Shown here: piece by piece, positions 1 through 5,658 of the stretch
How positions within the stretch are numbered: position 1 is the stretch's first letter
Layout: every line of letters begins with the position of its first letter
NCBI GenBank assembly: GCA_945870465.1
Contig: CAMBSS010000233.1
Coordinates: 1 to 5,743, forward strand
Source: Bordetella parapertussis
Lineage (GTDB): Bacteria > Pseudomonadota > Gammaproteobacteria > Burkholderiales > SG8-41
Reading direction: 5' to 3'
Length of the DNA stretch: 5,743 nt
Translations under genes and position numbers: made by a program
Notes under the pieces: model-generated
Database searches by the model: none
What the model saw: only the letters and a program-made list of their open reading frames with translations
What the model was told of the DNA's origin: nothing

Positions 1-856
1 CCAGCAGCTTTAACCGCGTTTCGGGCGCGGGCAGGTCGGACGCCTGTATGCGGCGCTGCGGCTTGAAGAGATTGGGCAGGTGGGCGTAGTTATACACCGC
101 GATGCGGTCGGGATCCGCCGCCACCACGCGCTCCAGCGTGCGTTCGAAACTCAGCAGCGACTGCTTCGGCAGGCCATAGATCAGATCGACATTGACCGAA
201 CGGAAGCCGTTGGCGCGGGCCGCGTCGATGACTTCCCGCGTCTGCGCCTCGCTTTGTATGCGGTGCACCGCGCGCTGCACGTCCGCGTCGAAATCCTGCA
301 CGCCTATGCTCACCCGGTTGAAACCGAGTTCGCGCAAACCGGCGACATACGCGCTGTCCACCGTGCGCGGGTCCAGCTCGATCGAATAATCGCCGGCCAG
401 ATCAAACTGGAAATGGCCGCGCAACTGCCTGGTGAGATCGACGAGTTGGCTGAAGCTGAAGAAGTTGGGCGTGCCGCCGCCCCAGTGCATGTGCGCGACT
501 TTGGTGTCGCTGCCCAGCGCGTTCGCCTGCAGCGCGATTTCCTCGTTCAGGTAATTGAGGTAGCTGGCGCCCTTGCCGCGGTCGCGCGTGACGATTTTGT
601 TGCATCCGCAATAAAAACACAGCGTGTCGCAGAACGGCAGGTGGACGTACAGTTCGAGCGGACGGGCGATTGCGCCGACATTGCGGCGCGCCAGCCACGA
701 TTCGTAGGCCGCCGCATCGAACGATTCGACAAACCGGTCGGCCGTCGGGTACGAGGTGTAGCGCGGCCCGTGCTGGTCAAAGCGCCGGATCAGGTCGAGG
801 TCGATCTCGACCCGCGACGCTGCCGTCGGCACGCTCAAGGTTGTCAATTCAGGCAT
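1..856 (-). CDS. hemN: Oxygen-independent coproporphyrinogen III oxidase (HemN), 3' end outside window
   Basis: HemN is a cytoplasmic radical SAM enzyme that converts coproporphyrinogen III to protoporphyrinogen IX in haem synthesis without oxygen. The frame is open from ATG at 856 to the left edge: 285 codons, against about 450-460 residues in the family. Seen directly: the substrate-side motif GPRYTSYPTADRF (residues 30-42), the cluster motif C76-x3-C80-x2-C83-x-C85 in PFCDTLCFYCGCNK, HWGGGTPNFF, SIGVQDFD, NVDLIYGLP and YNYAHLP. This is the true HemN pattern (CX3CX2CXC), not the HemW type. The start is uncertain. ATG 856 has no Shine-Dalgarno and lies only about 4 bases after the predicted transcription start, so it may be leaderless; GTG at 832 is an alternative closer to the N-terminal length of E. 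coli HemN. It is divergent from fnr and shares the FNR box at 895-908. Confidence 0.96.
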   Translation of the reverse strand, partial: MPELTTLSVPTAASRVEIDLDLIRRFDQHGPRYTSYPTADRFVESFDAAAYESWLARRNVGAIARPLELYVHLPFCDTLCFYCGCNKIVTRDRGKGASYLNYLNEEIALQANALGSDTKVAHMHWGGGTPNFFSFSQLVDLTRQLRGHFQFDLAGDYSIELDPRTVDSAYVAGLRELGFNRVSIGVQDFDADVQRAVHRIQSEAQTREVIDAARANGFRSVNVDLIYGLPKQSLLSFERTLERVVAADPDRIAVYNYAHLPNLFKPQRRIQASDLPAPETRLKLL

Positions 857-866
857 GATAGCGCCA

Positions 867-872
867 ATTATT
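867..872 (-). promoter_or_regulatory. Predicted -10 of the FNR-activated hemN promoter
   Basis: On the minus strand these bases read AATAAT. If they occupy -12 to -7, the transcription start is 860 and the centre of the FNR box (901.5) falls at exactly -41.5, the class II position at which FNR contacts RNA polymerase. The start would be only four bases before the hemN ATG at 856, giving a nearly leaderless message. The spacing is seen; the promoter function is inferred. Confidence 0.55.
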
Positions 873-892
873 CAGGAAACGCCGATTTGCGG

Positions 893-910
893 TTTTGATC
901 CACATCAAAA
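893..910. promoter_or_regulatory. FNR box between hemN and fnr
   Basis: The core TTGAT-CCAC-ATCAA at 895-908 matches the FNR consensus at all ten defined positions. The symmetry extends two more bases each side (TTTTGAT...ATCAAAA). It lies in the 92-base gap between divergent hemN and fnr, and the adjacent fnr product has the recognition residues for this sequence. It is expected to activate hemN and, since it overlaps the possible fnr -35, to repress or modulate fnr itself. Confidence 0.9.
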
Positions 911-922
911 ACCATATAGAAT
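895..922 (+). promoter_or_regulatory. Possible fnr promoter overlapping the FNR box
   Basis: On the plus strand TTGATC (895-900) can serve as the -35 and TAGAAT (917-922) as the -10, with a 16-base spacer; TATAGA at 915-920 is a shifted alternative -10. Transcription would begin near 929, about 20 bases before the fnr ATG. The FNR box then lies over the -35, which predicts competition with RNA polymerase and negative autoregulation, as known for E. coli fnr. A class II reading (start near 943) would need a -10 at 931-936, where the bases GGTTCC do not resemble one. Confidence 0.45.
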
Positions 923-948
923 CAAAGTCCGGTTCCTGGTATCGGGCC

Positions 949-1695
949 ATGCAAGCCAAAACCATCCCCATCAACGTCGCTCAACTGCGCCACGCCTGCT
1001 CGTCGTGCAGCCTGAACGAGTTGTGCCTGCCCGCCGGGCTCGACCTGCAGGAAATCGACCGCCTCGACACCATCGTCAACCGCAAACGCGCGCTCAAACG
1101 CGGCGACTACCTGTATCGCGCCGGCAGCCCGCTGCAGTCGCTCTATGCCGTGCGCACGGGCTTTCTCAAGAGCTGCGTGCTGCACGACGACGGCCGCGAG
1201 CAGGTCGCGGGCTTCCACATGATGGGCGAACTGCTGGGCATGGACGCGATCGGCTCCGGCAAGCACCTGTCCGACGCGGTCGCGCTCGAAAACAGCGAGG
1301 TCTGCGAAATCCCGTTCGGCGAGCTCGAAAACCTGAGCCGCGACATCCCCAACCTGCAGCAGCACTTTCACCGCATCATGAGCCGCGAAATCGCGCGCGA
1401 CTACGGCGTTATGCTCCTATTGGGCAGCATGCGCGCCGAGGAAAGACTCGCCGCGTTCCTGCTCAACCTGTCGCAGCGCTTCGCCGCGCGCGGCTACTCC
1501 GCGACGCAGTTCATACTGCGCATGACGCGCGAGGAAATCGGCAGTTACCTGGGACTCAAGCTGGAGACCGTCAGCCGCGCTTTCTCCCACTTCCAGAGCG
1601 AAGGCATCGTCGCGGTGCAAAACAAAAACATCGAGATCAAGGAACCCGAACGCCTGCGCGCGCTGCTTGGCCAGTGCGCGGGCGCGCGTCAGTAG
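949..1695 (+). CDS. fnr: FNR-type oxygen-sensing transcription regulator
   Basis: A 248-residue CRP/FNR-family regulator, essentially full length (E. coli FNR is 250). The N-terminal cluster motif is C17-x2-C20-x5-C26 (ACSSCSLNELCLP), and the fourth ligand is C119 in SEVCEIPF, equivalent to E. coli C122. So the protein should bind an oxygen-labile [4Fe-4S] cluster and dimerise when oxygen is absent. An effector-type beta barrel (about 45-125, including LYAVRTGFLKS and GFHMMGELLGMDAIGSG) is followed by a dimerisation helix with AEERLAAFLLNLSQRF (163-178) and a helix-turn-helix. The recognition helix has E206, S209 and R210 (ETVSR), the residues that read TTGAT half-sites. The ATG at 949 has only a weak purine-rich sequence upstream. 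The TAG at 1693-1695 directly abuts the broken end of the convergent ATPase gene. Likely autoregulated through the box at 895-908. Confidence 0.96.
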   Translation: MQAKTIPINVAQLRHACSSCSLNELCLPAGLDLQEIDRLDTIVNRKRALKRGDYLYRAGSPLQSLYAVRTGFLKSCVLHDDGREQVAGFHMMGELLGMDAIGSGKHLSDAVALENSEVCEIPFGELENLSRDIPNLQQHFHRIMSREIARDYGVMLLLGSMRAEERLAAFLLNLSQRFAARGYSATQFILRMTREEIGSYLGLKLETVSRAFSHFQSEGIVAVQNKNIEIKEPERLRALLGQCAGARQ

Positions 1696-2254
1696 CTGCC
1701 ATACGGTTCCGCCCCCCGCCCGCGCGCCCGAGCTGCGCGCTGCCGTTCCAGACGACCTTGCGCACCGGCACCGATTCGCCCGTCAAGAGCGATTCGTCGG
1801 CGCGCAGGTCGTTGGCCTTGAGCATGACGGCATCCGCCGGCACGCGGTCGCCCTCCTTCACGATCAGCACATCGCCGCGCACCACCTCGCGGCCGGCGAT
1901 GCGCGTCGCGACGCCGTCGCGCATGACGAGCGCGCGCGGACTCGACAAATCACGCAACGCCTCCAGCGCGCGTTCGCTCTTGCGTTCCTGATAAATGGTG
2001 ATGCCCATCACCACGAAGACCGCGGCCAGCAGCACCAGCGCTTCGCGCACGTCGCCGATCAGCAGATAAATGCCGCCCGCCGCGGCCAGCAGCTTGAACA
2101 TCGGTTCGCGCACGACCTCGCGTACCACGCCAGACAATCCGCGCGGACGCGCCGCCGGCAGTTCGTTATGGCCTTCGGCGGCGAGCCGCGCCGTGGCTTC
2201 CCCCTGCGTCAGGCCGGCACGTTCCGTCAGGGATACGTGCGCCATGCGCGTCAT
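1637..2254 (-). pseudogene. Cation P-type ATPase, truncated N-terminal fragment
   Basis: The frame from ATG 2254 gives 205 residues, against roughly 800-900 for a P-type ATPase. Seen: an N-terminal cation-ATPase stretch (GLTQGEATARLAAEGHNELP, 14-33), two hydrophobic segments (about 52-66 and 72-87), then the actuator domain with GDVLIVKEGDRVPAD and ADESLLTGESVPVRK (TGES at 158-161). Family similarity stops near residue 181 (about 1712), and the tail to the stop at 1637 is unrelated Arg/Ala-rich sequence antisense to fnr. The phosphorylation motif DKTGT, the nucleotide-binding domain and the later transmembrane helices are absent, so it cannot pump ions as shown. The start overlaps the upstream gene as ATGA (2254-2251), typical of translational coupling; ATG 2245 is the alternative. 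The fragment resembles Ca2+-ATPase-like P2 pumps, but the ion is not determinable. It is either a true deletion remnant or an assembly join next to fnr. Confidence 0.82.
1679..1730. repeat. GC-rich 10-bp inverted repeat spanning the fnr/ATPase boundary
   Basis: CGGGCGCGCG at 1679-1688 is perfectly complementary to CGCGCGCCCG at 1721-1730, with a 32-base loop containing the fnr stop codon. No T-run follows on either strand, so it is not a standard intrinsic terminator. It could be a bidirectional stem between convergent genes or simply low-complexity GC sequence. It coincides with the place where the ATPase similarity ends. Confidence 0.35.
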
Positions 2255-3615
2255 CCCGCGAGACCTATCGTCTCCAGATAGTCGGGGACGTGACAGCGCC
2301 AGCCGTAGCGTTCCTGAACATGCATGCGCAGCGCATCGGTGGCGGCGGGTTCGCCGTGTGTAATGAAGGTGGTCCGCGGCGGCGTGCGAAAGTACGCCAG
2401 CCAATCCAGCGTCTCGGCGTAATCGGCGTGTGCCGACATATTGTCGAGCATCGCGATCTCGGCTTTGACGGGCACATAGGCGCCGTGGATCTTGACTGAC
2501 TCCGCCCCCCCCACCATCACTGCGCCGCGCGTGCCGCCGGCCTGGAAGCCCGCGAATAAAATAGTGTTGCGCGAATCAGGCGCAAAGGCCTTGATATGGT
2601 GCACGACCCTGCCGCTGGTTGCCATGCCGCTCGCCGAAATAATGACCATAGGGCCCGTTTTGCGGTTGAGCGCCTCGGACTCCTCGACGCTGTTGACGAT
2701 GGTCAAGGCGCCGAACATCGCTGCGCATTGCTCCGCGCTCAGGCGGTGTTCGGCGTGGTGCTGATTGAATATGCGCGTCACGTTTACCGCCATCGGACTG
2801 TTGAGGTACACCGGCACCTCCGGCGGAATCGTGCGCGCCGCCTTCAATTGCGCCATGTAGTACATGAGCGTCTGCGTGCGATCCACCGCGAATGCCGGTA
2901 TGACGACCACGCCGCCGCGCGCAAACGTGCGGTTGAGGACTTCGCCGAGCATCTTCACGGGATCGTCGCGCGCATGCAATCGATTGCCATAGGTGGATTC
3001 GATGACCAGATAATCGGCCTGCTCGATGGCCGTGGGGTCGCGCATGATGGGATCATTGGGCCGGCCGAGGTCGCCGGAAAATACGATCAAGCGGTCGTTC
3101 GCTCTGAGCGAAATAAAAGCTGAACCCAGAATATGTCCCGACGGCGACAACTCAAACGAGACTCCGCTGCCCAGATCGATACGGTGCCCGAAGTCGACAG
3201 GCTTGATGAACCGCACGGCCTGCTCGGCGTCGCCGCGCGTATACAGCGGCAGCGCCGGGTGATGCTTGGAAAAACCTTTTTGATTCGCGTATCTCGCCTC
3301 CTCCTCCTGCAGGTGGCCGGAGTCGGGCAGCAGGATCTCGCAGAGATCGCGGGTGGCCCTGCTGCAAAAAATTTTGCCGCGGAAGCCGTTCTTCACCAGT
3401 AACGGCAGGTAGCCGCTGTGGTCGATATGGGCGTGGGTCAGGATCACCGCATCGATGGCCCGCGGGTCCACTGGCAGTTGCGCCCAGTTGCGCAGCCTCA
3501 ATTGTTTGAAGCCCTGAAACAGGCCGCAATCGATCAGGATCTTTTTGGCGCCCGCACTGACCAGATATTTCGAGCCGGTAACGGTGCCGGTAGCGCCGAG
3601 AAACTGGATTTTCAT
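2251..3615 (-). CDS. MBL-fold/beta-CASP RNase-like protein (CPSF73/TTHA0252 type)
   Basis: A complete 454-residue cytosolic metallo-beta-lactamase protein of the beta-CASP group, expected to be a zinc-dependent ribonuclease. Seen: N-terminal FLGATGTVTGSKYLV, the metal motif H61-A-H63-I-D65-H66, H161 in PSGHILGS, D182 in FSGDLGRP, E206 in ESTYGNR (beta-CASP motif A), PAFAVDRTQ (240-248), SGMATSGR (329-336), H396 in MSAHADY and H420 in ITHGEP near the C-terminus. All catalytic positions are present and the length is normal for the family. ATG 3615 is preceded by AGGA at 3624-3621, a good ribosome site. It lies 63 bases after the mgtC-like gene and overlaps the ATPase start by four bases, so the three are probably co-transcribed. 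Its RNA substrate is unknown. Part of this gene (2742-2853) is repeated at the right end of the window. Confidence 0.93.
   Translation of the reverse strand: MKIQFLGATGTVTGSKYLVSAGAKKILIDCGLFQGFKQLRLRNWAQLPVDPRAIDAVILTHAHIDHSGYLPLLVKNGFRGKIFCSRATRDLCEILLPDSGHLQEEEARYANQKGFSKHHPALPLYTRGDAEQAVRFIKPVDFGHRIDLGSGVSFELSPSGHILGSAFISLRANDRLIVFSGDLGRPNDPIMRDPTAIEQADYLVIESTYGNRLHARDDPVKMLGEVLNRTFARGGVVVIPAFAVDRTQTLMYYMAQLKAARTIPPEVPVYLNSPMAVNVTRIFNQHHAEHRLSAEQCAAMFGALTIVNSVEESEALNRKTGPMVIISASGMATSGRVVHHIKAFAPDSRNTILFAGFQAGGTRGAVMVGGAESVKIHGAYVPVKAEIAMLDNMSAHADYAETLDWLAYFRTPPRTTFITHGEPAATDALRMHVQERYGWRCHVPDYLETIGLAG
2742..2853. repeat. 112-bp direct repeat, copy 1 (inside the MBL/beta-CASP gene)
   Basis: This segment is identical at every base to 5632-5743 in the same orientation. 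Here it is native: it encodes, on the minus strand, residues of about 255-292 of the intact RNase-like protein. Confidence 0.97.
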
Positions 3616-3641
3616 GAGTGTCCTGTTGAGAATTGGTGCAA

Positions 3642-3653
3642 GCCCGCGCGGGC
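3642..3653. promoter_or_regulatory. 12-bp perfect palindrome upstream of the MBL gene
   Basis: GCCCGCGCGGGC lies in the 63-base gap between the mgtC-like stop and the MBL start. On the minus strand it directly follows TTGACG (3658-3653), which resembles a -35. A 17-base spacing then gives CAATTC at 3635-3630, a poor -10. It may be an operator or a short hairpin, but it has no T-run and is GC-only, so chance is possible. Confidence 0.25.
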
Positions 3654-3678
3654 GTCAACTATTGGTATCAGTACAAAG

Positions 3679-4950
3679 TCAGGCAAATACGGCCAACCCG
3701 ATTGCCGCGCCGGTGACCACGGCCGCCAACACCGGGACACAGCGCTTGAAAAGTACGGCGCCGCCGACGACGCGCACGATTCCCAGCTTGAAGGCCGCGT
3801 TGGCCGCAAGCGCCAGCACGACAGCCAATGTCAATTGGTAACCCGAAAGCGTTCCCAGCCCGTACAGCCGCAAACTCGAGAGCGTGATCGCATCCACGTC
3901 CGTCAAGCCGGAAACCAGGGCGACCATATATACCCCGATGCTGCCGACAAGATCGGCGAGCCATGCGCTCAGCAGCAGAACCGCCGCATACATGGCCGCG
4001 AAGCTGAGCGCGATATGCAGTTCCGCCGGGTTGCTGATATCGGGCGTGGTCAATTCCAAACCTGCGTTGTCGCGCCGTCGCCCGTACGCATATGCGGCCA
4101 TGCCGGCGACGAGCGCCATTGCAAGCACCGGCGCCAGGGTAGGGAGCGTGCCGGGGGCAACCACCGCCGCAAATACCGTAAGCCGCACCAACAGCACGAG
4201 GTTGGCCGTCGAGATCACTGTCACTGCAAGGCCGGTTAAATTGCTCTCCCTTTTGGCGTAGCGCGAATACGCCAGCGTAGTAGCGGTGCTGGACACCAGA
4301 CCTCCCAGCAGTCCCAGCAGGATCGCGCCATGCTGAGCGCCGACCAGCCGCAACGCAACGTAACCGGCAAGCGACACCCCGCTGATCAACACCACCATCG
4401 ACCAGATGTGGCGTGGATTCAGCGCACCGTATGGGCCAAACGCCAGATCGGGCAACAGCGGCAATACGACGAACGTCACCACCGCGAACTGCAATATGGA
4501 AACGAGATCGCGTCGCTCCAGCTTGCGCGCGGCACCGCCAAGTTCGGCTTTGAAATACAGCAGCACTGTGACGACGATTGCAATCATCACCGCGAGGCGC
4601 GCGTAGCCGGCCATCACCATGGCGCCCAGCAGGTAACACATAACGACTACAGCCACGGTCGTAGTACCGGGGTCGTCAACAGGGGAATCTTCCTGCCGAT
4701 GGTAATAGGCGGCGATCACCATGATGGCAACCGCCCCCAGCGCCACCCCGAGTATGGACGGCGCAGCAAACACGTCGGCCAGCAAGGCGGCGGCCGCCCC
4801 CGTGAGCGCGACGAGCGCAAAGGTGCGCAATCCGGCCTTGGCCGTGGGATTGCGCTCGCGCTCCAGCCCGATCAACAGTCCGATCAGGAGCGCGGTCAGG
4901 AACTCGGGCAACCGGTCCAGCCCCTGTTCGTTCAACCAATCAAGGTTCAT
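3679..4950 (-). CDS. MgtC/SapB family membrane protein with C-terminal DUF4010
   Basis: An integral membrane protein of 423 residues from ATG 4950; an in-frame TTG at 4959 adds three residues and is a less likely start. No clear Shine-Dalgarno is seen. The N-terminal part (about 1-140) has the MgtC/SapB signature LLIGLLIGLERER (21-33) followed by AGLRTFALVALTGAAAALLAD, and about five hydrophobic segments. The remainder (about 145-423) is a second multi-helix block of the DUF4010 type, containing GLLGGLVSSTATTLAYSRYAK and GLTDVDAITLS. MgtC proteins are linked to growth at low Mg2+ and to control of membrane ATPases in pathogens; the role of the long DUF4010 version is not established. Upstream neighbour on the same strand is the Cys-rich gene. 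Downstream, at 63 bases, is the RNase-like gene and then a P-type ATPase, so an ion-homeostasis or membrane-stress operon is inferred. Confidence 0.9.
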   Translation of the reverse strand: MNLDWLNEQGLDRLPEFLTALLIGLLIGLERERNPTAKAGLRTFALVALTGAAAALLADVFAAPSILGVALGAVAIMVIAAYYHRQEDSPVDDPGTTTVAVVVMCYLLGAMVMAGYARLAVMIAIVVTVLLYFKAELGGAARKLERRDLVSILQFAVVTFVVLPLLPDLAFGPYGALNPRHIWSMVVLISGVSLAGYVALRLVGAQHGAILLGLLGGLVSSTATTLAYSRYAKRESNLTGLAVTVISTANLVLLVRLTVFAAVVAPGTLPTLAPVLAMALVAGMAAYAYGRRRDNAGLELTTPDISNPAELHIALSFAAMYAAVLLLSAWLADLVGSIGVYMVALVSGLTDVDAITLSSLRLYGLGTLSGYQLTLAVVLALAANAAFKLGIVRVVGGAVLFKRCVPVLAAVVTGAAIGLAVFA

Positions 4951-5030
4951 GGTTTGCAAGCCGCATTTTCGATCCAGCGCAGTATGCGCGCGGCGCGTGG
5001 GTTTTGACGCGCTTTCGAACTGATTTGACC

Positions 5031-5059
5031 ACGATACTGGCCGCGACGGCGCGGATCAA
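5031..5059 (-). promoter_or_regulatory. Candidate sigma-70 promoter for the mgtC-like gene
   Basis: On the minus strand TTGATC (5059-5054) and TATCGT (5036-5031) are separated by exactly 17 bases, four matches of six to each consensus hexamer. Transcription would start near 5024, leaving a leader of about 74 bases before ATG 4950. The rest of the 127-base gap (4951-5077) shows no clear terminator. The mgtC-like gene could also be read through from the Cys-rich gene. Confidence 0.35.
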
Positions 5060-5077
5060 TCCAGCGGCGGACCGCAG

Positions 5078-5272
5078 CTAATCCTGCTCGCGCGAAGTGC
5101 CTTCCTTCCACGCGCAGTCGGCGCAGAACTCAAGCCCCGGACAACGTCCCTGCCGGCGCACCAGGCAATTTTTGCACGCGCTGGCATGGCGCAATGCCGT
5201 CGCAAGCTCGTGAAAAGCAGCCTGCGGCAAGCACGGCGTCGCCCAACCAGGAAGAATATTGAATCGCCACAT
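5078..5272 (-). CDS. Small Cys-rich protein, probably metal-binding, unknown function
   Basis: A 64-residue protein that I do not recognise. It has six cysteines: C14, C33, C36, C44, C50 and C53. Five form the compact array C-x2-C-x7-C-x5-C-x2-C in ACKNCLVRRQGRCPGLEFCADC, suitable for a zinc site or an Fe-S cluster. The flanks are an N-terminal aromatic/hydrophobic stretch (MWRFNILPGW) and a short charged tail. There is no signal peptide or membrane segment. The ATG at 5272 is preceded by GGAAAGG about nine bases upstream, a good ribosome site, which together with the cysteine pattern argues for a real gene. It lies downstream of the FNR box at 5347-5360 and is divergent from the radical SAM gene, so anaerobic expression is likely. 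It may be an Fe-S or zinc accessory protein; a modified peptide is a weaker possibility. Confidence 0.7.
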   Translation of the reverse strand: MWRFNILPGWATPCLPQAAFHELATALRHASACKNCLVRRQGRCPGLEFCADCAWKEGTSREQD

Positions 5273-5346
5273 AGTCTTAGCCCTTTCCGACGATATCGCC
5301 GTTAATTCTCACAGTCGCAGTTTCCTCCCGTGTCGCCGATCACCCT

Positions 5347-5360
5347 TTGATCTGGATCAA
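5347..5360. promoter_or_regulatory. Second FNR box, between the Cys-rich and radical SAM genes
   Basis: TTGAT-CTGG-ATCAA matches the FNR consensus at all ten defined positions. It lies in the 149-base divergent gap. Its centre (5353.5) is about 41 bases upstream of a possible start for the radical SAM gene (-10 at 5382-5387). On the minus strand a start at 5312 would also put it at -41.5, but with only a weak -10 (GAAACT at 5324-5319). Confidence 0.88.
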
Positions 5361-5381
5361 TAGCAGGCGACCGGACGCGCC

Positions 5382-5387
5382 TAACAT
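5382..5387 (+). promoter_or_regulatory. Predicted -10 of the radical SAM gene promoter
   Basis: TAACAT matches four of six consensus bases, and its implied start near 5394 puts the FNR box at about -40.5, within a base of the class II optimum. This -10 contains the in-frame ATG at 5386, which argues that translation starts instead at the ATG at 5422. Confidence 0.45.
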
Positions 5388-5421
5388 GAGAAAAAATTCA
5401 ATAGGATTCCCGTCAAAAAAC

Positions 5422-5658
5422 ATGAGCACAATCACCGAACGCATCGATGGCATCACGCAGGTCCCGCCCTCACGGATGAAAGCCGCGTTGCCGGCGCCCC
5501 GCAGCGTGAAGATCGAAATATCGCCGCGCTGCAATTACCGGTGCGGATTTTGCGCGCTGCGCTCACGCGAAGTGCAGCCGAAGTGGGACATGGACTTTGG
5601 TCTCTTCAAGCGCGTGACGCGCGAGATGCGCGGCGGTGTTCGGCGTGGTGCTGATTGA
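5422..5658 (+). CDS. Radical SAM protein, N-terminal fragment cut by a chimeric junction
   Basis: The frame from ATG 5422 gives 78 residues, of which about the first 70-73 look native. The cluster motif C37-x3-C41-x2-C44 (CNYRCGFCALR) defines a radical SAM enzyme: it would hold a [4Fe-4S] cluster and cleave S-adenosylmethionine. SVKIEIS just before the motif is the usual first barrel strand. Such enzymes are generally 300 residues or more. Here the frame enters the copied 112-bp segment at 5632 and ends with an unrelated RRGAD tail and TGA at 5656-5658. The ATG at 5386 is in frame but falls inside the predicted -10; before 5422 only a distant AGGA (5403-5406) is seen. The substrate cannot be told from this fragment. 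The upstream FNR box suggests anaerobic induction. Confidence 0.82.
   Translation: MSTITERIDGITQVPPSRMKAALPAPRSVKIEISPRCNYRCGFCALRSREVQPKWDMDFGLFKRVTREMRGGVRRGAD

Noticed and set aside
80..898. Long plus-strand open frame of 272 codons
   Set aside because: It is antisense to hemN, which has all family motifs. The frame is Arg/Val/Ala-rich shadow coding from GC-rich DNA.
1705..1718. Simple one-base frameshift in the C6 run as the cause of the ATPase break
   Set aside because: Reading one base shorter gives an open frame (GGTVWQLLTRARA), but it does not resume ATPase similarity. One base longer reaches a TGA at 1691-1689. A frameshift alone does not restore the protein.
855..1991. Plus-strand 378-codon frame covering fnr and beyond
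   Set aside because: It is out of frame with the clearly real fnr and is Arg/Pro/Ala-rich with no domain. It runs antisense into the ATPase fragment.
3283..3296. TTGAT-like sequence (TTGATTCGCGTATC) as a third FNR box
   Set aside because: Only one half-site matches, and it lies inside the MBL coding sequence.
3668..4639. Minus-strand 323-codon frame and plus-strand frames across 3418-5007
   Set aside because: All are shadows of the MgtC/DUF4010 gene, whose frame alone gives repeated membrane segments and family motifs.
5347..5422. ATG at 5386 (or ATG-like codons further upstream) as the radical SAM start
   Set aside because: 5386 lies inside the predicted -10 and upstream of the predicted transcript start, and the frame further upstream reads through the FNR box. 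ATG 5422 fits better.
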